NCBI GenBank assembly: GCA_034670405.1
Contig: JAXDDX010000010.1
Span: 7,041,501 to 7,105,500, forward strand
Reading direction: 5' to 3'
Source: Hoplostethus atlanticus
Lineage: Eukaryota; Chordata; Actinopteri; Trachichthyiformes; Trachichthyidae
Length of the DNA stretch: 64,000 nucleotides
Under the pieces are notes generated by a model, which made no database searches, was not told where the DNA came from, and worked only from the letters and a program-made list of their open reading frames with translations. Position numbers and translations under genes: made by a program. Positions 61,043 to 64,000 of this stretch are shown here, piece by piece. How positions within the stretch are numbered: position 1 is the first letter of the stretch; every line of letters starts with the position of its first letter.

Positions 61043-63141
61043 GGAAGAAGGGGGAGGGCAAGAGAGAGGTGAACGAAAACACAAACCTCCAACTTGTCAA
61101 GATCTGGTTTCTGTCTTGTTTTGGAAATAGATTAACAGTTGTAACAAGGGAGAGAGAGGAGGAGAGGAGAGGAGAGGAGTGGAGGGGAGGGTTAGACCTC
61201 CCCCCATAACAAACCACCATACCACTACATTCAGCTCCATTCTAACAGCACATGGCTCTGCTCGCCCCCCAGCAGGAGGCCTCGACCCCGGTCAGAGTGT
61301 ATCGTGCTGTCCCCCGCCGGCCTGCCGTAAGCAGTCTACCATATGGGCCGTGTTCGTCTGCTGCTAAGTCCTAATAGGATCAGGCCTACGGAAACCCGGG
61401 CCAAATCTCCCCCCCCACCCCTTCACCAGGGGAAGCAGGATCTGCAGAGAGCAGATTTACACACACACACCTTGAACGGAGCTCCACTACTCGCCAGCCA
61501 TGTCACTCACTGATTGAGTCCAGGACTGACTGGATAGAGCGAAGGGTTGGAGGTATCGTCATGCAGCCAGGAAGCATGCGTGCTCCCTCTGGCTGGGCTT
61601 ACCGGTCGCCCTCGTAGTGCCGGTGATCATTTCATTGCATTGCCGAAGAAAAATCCAAAGCAATGTCCCTCTGGTTGCCTCGTCTCCTGGGCTTTTTTTT
61701 ATTAGTTTTATTAGACACCGTTTAGTTTTCTTTGCCAAGCTCTTCATTATAACACTCTTTTATGGGACATATTTGATCAGCATGGTGCCACAGACTGTGT
61801 GTGTGTGTGTGTGTGTGCTGCTTTGGTGCCGATCATTGTAAATAGCTGAAGTCAATTTTCTCTGCTGGTGGTTGGGCTGGAATTCCTGGCATGAGTTTAG
61901 ACGGCCTGGGAAGTCTGTCATGACGTTGTAATGTCGGGTAAAAAAAAAACGGTGCTGATTGTTGTATCATTTGGACGGCAGATTAAAGCTTCATGAACTG
62001 TTTGTTTTCTGTACCCTGCACTTCATGTGTTATTGAAAAAGTGATGATTTTCTTTGGCATGTAAACTTCTTCTCAACCCCACCACCCCTATACATACACA
62101 CACACACACACACAGATAGACACACACACACCCCAGAGTCAACGTTGTGAGAACGAGATGGCTAACATGGACAAGTGATCCTGGCCACTGACCCTAGATC
62201 ACGTCATGATTTCTCTGTGTGAAGTTGTCTAGTATACATACATCTGAATATCTTTCATCCTTCATGTGTAGATTTCTCTTTAATAGAACCAACAACAACT
62301 TTAGTCGCATGACATGTTCAGTCAGAAATTGCTTAGGAAGGAGGACAGGATAAAAACAAGAGTATCTGTAGCGATGACAAATAGACGTAAAGGTCCAAAG
62401 TTGTAGTAATTCAGTGTTTCCTCTATTTATATACATATGTGATCTAAGATGTTTAATGAAGTCTTTGTTAAATTTTGATTTTGTTTGAGTGGTCAAATTG
62501 AAGGTTTTGGCGTTTTCAGAAATCCGCCCTTTTTTTACAGGCAGTTTCAGACCGACTCCAGTAAACACATCACAACTGGACTCGGTCCTGATTGAGAATT
62601 ACTGAAATCCTCCCAATCAGGCCAGTTTGCGTTTCATCTGGAAAGCCTTCACACTGCAGGGTTACCTCATTTGATTTAGAGGAGCTGGTGCTTTCGGCCA
62701 ATCAGGGTCCAGCATTGTGAGGACTTCAAATTCATTAATTTATTTTCAAAACATAAAGAATATTGTTCTTATCCTGATCCATCATGAATCATCCCTATTT
62801 GATCAAATGCCTTCATTTCCTCTAATAATCCAGTAACGTAAGGCTGTTGGTGTTGTGCTATAACCCATGAAGTTACATAGTGTGAAGTTATGGACGAGTG
62901 TCACTTTTGACTACGCTTCCCTTTCCCTTCCTCTTCTTCCTCTTCGTCCTGTCTCCTCTTCCGTCCAGGCCCCAGAACAACGGTAAATTTTGCCCAGGCT
63001 CCAGCCGCCTCAACCAGCTATGCAACACTCGGCCGTGCCCCCCCGGCGCCGTCGACTTCCGAGCCCAGCAGTGCGCCGAGTACAACAGCAAACCCTTCCG
63101 GGGCTGGTACTACAAGTGGAAGCCCTACACCAAAGTGGACG
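34022..63141 (+). CDS. adamts18: ADAMTS18 metalloprotease, coding exons 1-13 (gene continues beyond the window)
   Basis: Thirteen exons encode about 688 residues of a secreted zinc protease of roughly 1,220 residues. Order: signal peptide (about 1-50), prodomain with cysteine-switch FCGRRK (about residue 257), furin site RAKR (290-293), reprolysin-type catalytic domain with zinc motif HESGHNFGMIH (447-457, split between exons 8 and 9) and Met-turn NIMSPT, disintegrin-like domain, thrombospondin repeat ([17 protein letters not shown]), then the Cys-rich start [18 protein letters not shown]. Orthology to ADAMTS18 rather than its sister ADAMTS16 rests on HNYSxPxGHHPHVxYKR, [18 protein letters not shown] and LVDEPKQxGQYKYP. 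Exon 3 contains a one-base frame break in a G run and intron 1 is GC-AG. ADAMTS proteases act on extracellular matrix; human ADAMTS18 defects cause eye disease. Confidence 0.94.
34124..34391 (+). other. adamts18: adamts18 intron 1, GC-AG
   Basis: A short 268-base intron with donor AAG|GCATGT and acceptor T-rich..TTTTTTTGCAG. GC-AG introns are a known minor class (around 1% of vertebrate introns) with an otherwise strong donor consensus, as here. Confidence 0.65.
34392..34473 (+). CDS. adamts18: adamts18 exon 2
   Basis: Phase 0 start, ending with one base of a split Asp codon: [20 protein letters not shown], then DTHGLNH. It corresponds to the end of the mammalian signal region and the short spacer before [11 protein letters not shown]. 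Donor gtgagt. Confidence 0.75.
34663..34915. mobile_element. hAT-like non-autonomous element in adamts18 intron 2
   Basis: Starts TAGTTCCCAAAGTGGGGACT and ends near AAAGTTTGGGATCCCCTG. The internal blocks TTTCACTCCCTAGAGAT and TAATGTTTATCTATTTCTTG align with the copies at 9160 and 29279. About 253 bases, non-coding. Confidence 0.6.
35072..35127 (+). repeat. G-rich tract with G-quadruplex potential
   Basis: A run of about 14 G followed by several GGG/GGGG groups separated by one to four bases (GGTGGGAGGTGAGGGAGGGT and GGGAGGGGGGCCGGAGGGGC). It far exceeds the four-G-run minimum for an intramolecular quadruplex. Confidence 0.8.
36408..36722 (+). CDS. adamts18: adamts18 exon 3 (prodomain), frame broken by one base
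   Basis: Begins in frame with [15 protein letters not shown], then continues one frame over as [38 protein letters not shown] and [20 protein letters not shown]. Both parts match the ADAMTS18 prodomain. The switch falls in a run of eight G at 36445-36452, where seven would keep the frame. Read literally, translation stops at TGA soon after the run. Because both sides are well conserved and ten later exons are intact, a consensus or homopolymer error is more likely than a dead gene. Otherwise, an ATG at 36438 could only give a protein without a signal peptide. Acceptor tccccag, donor gtaagt. Confidence 0.85.
36948..37442 (+). other. Unassigned 164-codon open frame in adamts18 intron 3
   Basis: A single frame in non-repetitive sequence. 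It has a mildly basic C-terminal half ([20 protein letters not shown], then GEKRKGK) and a region rich in Ser/Thr. I recognise no domain. It could be a fragment of a mobile element ORF, since the downstream DNA (37510-37592) has a second copy at 40654, or it could be chance. A frame of 254 codons (37432-38196) overlaps its end in another frame and is also unassigned. Confidence 0.25.
37432..38196 (+). other. Unassigned 254-codon open frame in adamts18 intron 3
   Basis: The longest open frame in the window outside the two genes. Its translation is hydrophobic in the middle and Pro/Ser-rich at the end ([16 protein letters not shown]). No start context, domain or splice signals support it as a gene. 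The stretch 37510-37592 recurs at 40654-40722, suggesting mobile-element sequence. Confidence 0.2.
37510..37592 (+). repeat. Short dispersed repeat, copy 1
   Basis: GGTTGTGCTGCCTTGTGGAA, then AAGTGCCTCCGTTTCC, a variable part with ATTGCC, and GCTAACATCTC. It aligns with 40654-40722 in the same orientation at about 85%. Confidence 0.55.
38595..38828. repeat. GT and GA microsatellites
   Basis: GT run at 38595-38622 and GA run at 38783-38828, the latter continuing as a purine-rich tract to about 39030. Confidence 0.95.
40654..40722 (+). repeat. Short dispersed repeat, copy 2
   Basis: GGTTGTGCTACCTTGTGGGA, then AAGCGTCTCCGTTTCC and TGTGCTAACATCTC. It matches copy 1 at 37510, 3.1 kb upstream in the same intron. 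Confidence 0.55.
41409..42106. mobile_element. Inverted-repeat DNA element (TTAA-type candidate MITE), 698 bases
   Basis: Ends TAACCCTCTGAACC and GGTTCAAAGGGTTA are inverted copies with one mismatch. The outer bases read TTAA on the left and TTAC on the right, suggesting a TTAA target duplication like those of piggyBac or Kolobok families. Inside, an 80-base stretch (about 41801-41885) is repeated in degenerate form at about 41985-42065; both contain TTTTTACAG.ATCT and AATGGTTTA. There is no ORF of note. Confidence 0.6.
42107..44783. other. adamts18 intron 3 segment, no feature beyond microsatellites
   Basis: GT runs near 42775-42794, 43571-43594 and 43599-43619. A short TTTATATAGCGCTTTTTTTC fragment at 44040-44060 resembles part of the repeat at 23041. 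Otherwise unique-looking DNA without recognised exons. Confidence 0.5.
44784..45125 (+). repeat. Unassigned dispersed repeat, copy 2
   Basis: Best-conserved part 44784-44932. Weaker similarity to copy 1 (27144-27400) resumes at GGTTGAATCACTGCTGTGTT near 45090. It has the same orientation and carries a 13-base insertion relative to copy 1. Confidence 0.6.
45275..45410. repeat. Dispersed fish repeat with GACA tract
   Basis: CACCAGATTTCATGGAAATC, CATTCATATG, then (GACA)n at 45344-45368, and ACCTCCTTGGTGGAGGTAAT, a small palindrome. From general knowledge this arrangement recurs in teleost genomes. The parent element is not identified. Confidence 0.5.
46395..46515. repeat. Dispersed fish repeat fragment
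   Basis: TCTGGAGCAGGTAGGGGTTA, then TGCTCAAGGACACTTTGGCA and GGGGTTCGACAAC. The blocks GGAGCA..TAGGGGTTA and CTCAAGGRCAC are typical of a widespread teleost repeat. A GGAT-type simple repeat follows (about 46520-46615). Confidence 0.45.
46792..46823. repeat. (CA)n microsatellite
   Basis: Sixteen CA units following a CGCGCG step. Confidence 0.95.
46824..48613. other. adamts18 intron 3, 3' end, no feature seen
   Basis: Mostly unique-looking DNA with some GT-rich sequence at about 46940-46990. No repeat copy or exon recognised. Confidence 0.5.
48614..48905 (+). CDS. adamts18: adamts18 exon 4 (prodomain with cysteine switch)
   Basis: Ninety-seven codons plus one base: [40 protein letters not shown], a Ser/His/Gln-rich linker ([13 protein letters not shown]), then [12 protein letters not shown]. 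The single Cys in FCGRRK is the expected cysteine switch that holds the catalytic zinc in the zymogen. Acceptor ctctccag, donor gtatgt; the last base T joins AC of exon 5 to give Tyr. Confidence 0.93.
49018..49552. mobile_element. Inverted-repeat DNA element (MITE), 535 bases
   Basis: Left end TAGGGTTTGACCAATAT and right end ATATTGGGTTAACCCTA are inverted copies with three mismatches in about 17 bases. Internal sequence includes CACCGATAGC, TGCCGATATTCAATATC and GGCCAATGTTGGTATATCAG, a texture known from fish MITEs with GATA/CGATAT motifs. It also holds a short telomere-like CCCTAA run at 49459-49476. No coding capacity. Confidence 0.6.
49459..49476. repeat. Telomere-like (CCCTAA)n, about 2.7 units
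   Basis: TAACCCTAACCCTAACCC within the inverted-repeat element at 49018-49552. It is too short to call a telomeric insertion with confidence. Confidence 0.5.
50465..50679 (+). CDS. adamts18: adamts18 exon 5 (furin site, start of catalytic domain)
   Basis: Completes Tyr, then [50 protein letters not shown] and [20 protein letters not shown], ending M. RAKR followed by S is a furin-type processing site that would release the mature protease. Acceptor ccttgcag, donor gtgaga. Confidence 0.94.
50680..50818 (+). other. adamts18: adamts18 intron 5
   Basis: Short GT-AG intron of 139 bases. No feature seen. Confidence 0.8.
50819..50902 (+). CDS. adamts18: adamts18 exon 6 (catalytic domain)
   Basis: Twenty-eight whole codons: [20 protein letters not shown], then LLLLEQDP. 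Acceptor tttttcag, donor gtgagt. A tetranucleotide repeat begins five bases into the intron. Confidence 0.93.
50908..51028. repeat. (TCTA)n microsatellite touching a splice donor
   Basis: About 120 bases of TCTA repeat with a few CTCT and CTGT interruptions, starting six bases after the end of exon 6. Confidence 0.97.
51163..51322 (+). CDS. adamts18: adamts18 exon 7 (catalytic domain)
   Basis: [40 protein letters not shown], then [13 protein letters not shown], ending in one base of a split Gly. The block [25 protein letters not shown] is diagnostic of the ADAMTS16/18 pair. Acceptor cgctag, donor gtaagc. Confidence 0.94.
51323..52528 (+). other. adamts18: adamts18 intron 7
   Basis: GT-AG intron of 1.2 kb with a short GT run (about 52150-52166) and a CT-rich tract before the acceptor. 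No exon or clear repeat element. Confidence 0.65.
52529..52634 (+). CDS. adamts18: adamts18 exon 8 (first half of the zinc site)
   Basis: Completes Gly, then [20 protein letters not shown] and [14 protein letters not shown], and two bases of Asn. It provides the first two zinc-binding His and the catalytic Glu of HExxHxxGxxH. Acceptor tgtgcag, donor gtatgt. Confidence 0.95.
52635..53726 (+). other. adamts18: adamts18 intron 8
   Basis: GT-AG intron of 1.1 kb. No repeat element or exon recognised. Confidence 0.65.
53727..53864 (+). CDS. adamts18: adamts18 exon 9 (second half of the zinc site, Met-turn)
   Basis: Completes Asn, then [40 protein letters not shown] and LSRFL. It supplies the third zinc His and the structural Met-turn (NIMSPT). 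Acceptor ctctcaag; the donor gtcggt is weak but fixes the phase to exon 10. Confidence 0.93.
53962..54115 (+). CDS. adamts18: adamts18 exon 10 (end of catalytic, start of disintegrin-like domain)
   Basis: Completes Gly, then [40 protein letters not shown] and [18 protein letters not shown] and QYKYP favour ADAMTS18 over ADAMTS16. Intron 9 before it is only 97 bases. Acceptor tccaccag, donor gtgaga. Confidence 0.94.
54116..55780 (+). other. adamts18: adamts18 intron 10
   Basis: GT-AG intron of 1.7 kb with a long CA microsatellite (54951-55011). A GGACCCCTAAGG..GGGACCCC stretch near 55530 resembles part of the hAT-like family, and a GT run (55749-55764) lies just before the acceptor. Confidence 0.65.
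54951..55011. repeat. (CA)30 microsatellite
   Basis: Uninterrupted CA of about 61 bases, the longest pure dinucleotide run in the window. Confidence 0.97.
55781..55876 (+). CDS. adamts18: adamts18 exon 11 (disintegrin-like domain)
   Basis: Thirty-two whole codons: [20 protein letters not shown], then [12 protein letters not shown]. Cys spacing matches the family. Acceptor tcccacag, donor gtgagg. Confidence 0.94.
55877..57060 (+). other. adamts18: adamts18 intron 11
   Basis: GT-AG intron of 1.2 kb with CA (about 56638-56665) and GT (56819-56869) microsatellites in opposite sense, about 155 bases apart. An exceptionally long TTTTC-type pyrimidine tract (about 56984-57060) leads to the acceptor. 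Confidence 0.7.
56819..56869. repeat. (GT)25 microsatellite
   Basis: Uninterrupted GT of about 51 bases. Confidence 0.97.
57061..57209 (+). CDS. adamts18: adamts18 exon 12 (thrombospondin type-1 repeat)
   Basis: Forty-nine codons plus two bases: [40 protein letters not shown], then YRERSCTSP. It carries the WxxWxxW and CSRTCGGG hallmarks of the central TSP1 repeat. The donor gtatgc is followed ten bases on by a CA microsatellite (57219-57246). Confidence 0.94.
58527..58561. repeat. (CA)17 microsatellite
   Basis: Uninterrupted CA run. Confidence 0.96.
58887..58920. repeat. Nine-base minisatellite, three-plus units
   Basis: Tandem units of CTGGGGGTA, also readable as GGGGGTACT. Confidence 0.9.
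59922..60098. repeat. Cluster of CA and GT microsatellites in opposite sense
   Basis: CA at 59922-59951 and 59959-59980, GT at 60072-60098. The opposed runs could pair as a hairpin in single-stranded form. Confidence 0.93.
61005..61035. repeat. (GA)n microsatellite
   Basis: GA run continuing as a purine-rich tract to about 61070. Confidence 0.95.
62969..63141 (+). CDS. adamts18: adamts18 exon 13 (end of TSP1, start of Cys-rich domain)
   Basis: Completes Arg, then [40 protein letters not shown] and [17 protein letters not shown], ending with one base of the next codon. The mammalian protein continues with an acidic codon here, consistent with phase 1. Acceptor cgtccag, donor gtaggg. Remaining exons (Cys-rich, spacer, further TSP1 repeats, PLAC) lie past the window. 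Confidence 0.93.
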
Positions 63142-64000
63142 GTAGGGCAGCCAACTGGGTTCACACACCGCAGCTCTGTGGGATTGAAGATGAAGCGAGT
63201 ATAGATTGTGTACAGTCCCGCGGTGCATTCGTGGTGTGTAGATGTATAGTTTGTTGTGAAGAGGATTAGGGGAAATTCACAGATTCAAGTGGACTTTACT
63301 ACATTTTATCAATTAGATGCTGCCCAACAAAGAGCAGATTTGTAGAAAAGGATAGAAACGATTTTTCCAAACAAAATAGACACACATTTTCAAGATTGGT
63401 GTGTAAAAAGAAAGCTGTTGAGAAAACCACTGCTGCAAGATTTTCCTCCTGATCTGCAAATTACTGCAGGATGCATCAATGGAGCTTTCCCTATACAGAT
63501 TCATAAGATCACAGTGAAACGATTGTGCCATAGATGTTCTTGTATTTGTTCTCACATCCTTCTCAGAGCAGACTGATCTGGCATCTGTCATTTTCATGCA
63601 AAAGTTCAAGAAATCTGCTAGAAACTTTTCTATCCATAGATTGTGCAGTAATTTATGAGGCTCCTCAATGCATCCCATAAAATAAATATCAGTTTTAAGG
63701 GAACACAATGCCACTGAATACACTCGGGGCAAGCTTCTTCTTGTCTCGGTTCTGCAAATGTATCACTTACTTGCACGCTAAACCCGGCTAAACCAAATCT
63801 CGCTCATAATGTCTGTAATGCCAACCTGTGTTTACTGCCGCGGCGGCGAGGGCCAAAAAGCTGCAGGAAACTATCACTCTGCCCCTTGTGCAGAGCTTTG
63901 GGTAAACTGTCAGTGTAATGTGTATGGGAGACATGTAACCGCCTGCACCCTCTGACACAGTGGGGAGAGATTTAAAAAGGAAGCCCGCAGGCCAGCTTTT
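63142..64000 (+). other. adamts18: adamts18 intron 13, 5' part
   Basis: Start of the next intron. No exon seen. A minus-strand open frame at 63313-63732 (139 codons) in AT-rich DNA has no recognised domain and is probably chance. Confidence 0.6.

Larger units (their letters stand above)
57210..62968 (+). other. adamts18: adamts18 intron 12 (5.8 kb)
   Basis: GT-AG intron with many dinucleotide runs (57443-57469, 58527-58561, 58787-58812, 59922-59951, 59959-59980, 60072-60098, about 61797-61816 and 62096-62114), a GA run (61005-61035) and a nine-base minisatellite (58887-58920). No exon or defined transposon seen. The 124-codon minus-strand frame at 62194-62568 is unassigned. Confidence 0.6.

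Noticed and set aside
62194-62568. 124-codon minus-strand frame in adamts18 intron 12
   Set aside because: No similarity recognised and no codon-level evidence; treated as chance.
63313-63732. 139-codon minus-strand frame inside adamts18 intron 13
   Set aside because: AT-rich, no domain recognised and no splice or start support.
1-64000. CRISPR arrays, operons, phage or other prokaryotic systems; retroviral or LTR elements
   Set aside because: No regularly spaced direct repeats with unique spacers, no compact co-directional ORFs, and no gag, pol or env-like sequence or paired LTRs were recognised; split exons and fish-type repeats show vertebrate nuclear DNA.

Overview
The window is vertebrate nuclear DNA, most likely from a ray-finned (teleost) fish. 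Its two genes encode proteins close to vertebrate orthologues and are split by canonical introns. The non-coding DNA has the look of a fish genome: many CA/GT, GA/CT and TCTA microsatellites, short inverted-repeat DNA transposons of hAT-like and other types, and clipped 3' tails of non-LTR retrotransposons. There is no prokaryotic, organellar or retroviral gene that I can recognise. Gene identities rest on recalled protein families; no search was run.

Layout. (1) 812-4292, + strand: the last six coding exons of phkb (phosphorylase kinase regulatory subunit beta, final 285 residues), with a 3' UTR to about 5.2-5.35 kb. (2) About 5.4-33.6 kb: a 28 kb interval with no convincing gene. It holds microsatellites, transposon relics, two CpG-rich patches (about 20.6-20.96 and 30.83-31.03 kb), a fold-back element at 31.5-31.8 kb and a composite hAT-like element at 29.3-30.1 kb. 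(3) 34022 to 63141, + strand: the first thirteen coding exons of adamts18, a secreted zinc metalloprotease. They cover signal peptide, prodomain, catalytic domain, disintegrin-like domain, first thrombospondin repeat and the start of the Cys-rich region; the gene runs on past the right edge. Intron 3 (11.9 kb) carries several DNA-transposon relics and a pair of unassigned repeats.

The two genes lie in tandem on the same strand and have unrelated roles: glycogen breakdown control and extracellular matrix proteolysis. From general knowledge both human orthologues lie on 16q but far apart, so the adjacency reflects rearrangement inside a conserved linkage group.

Points most worth a second look: a one-base length excess in a run of eight G in adamts18 exon 3 that breaks the reading frame; a GC-AG first intron in the same gene; the fold-back and composite inverted-repeat elements; and an unassigned repeat pair at 27.1 and 44.8 kb.
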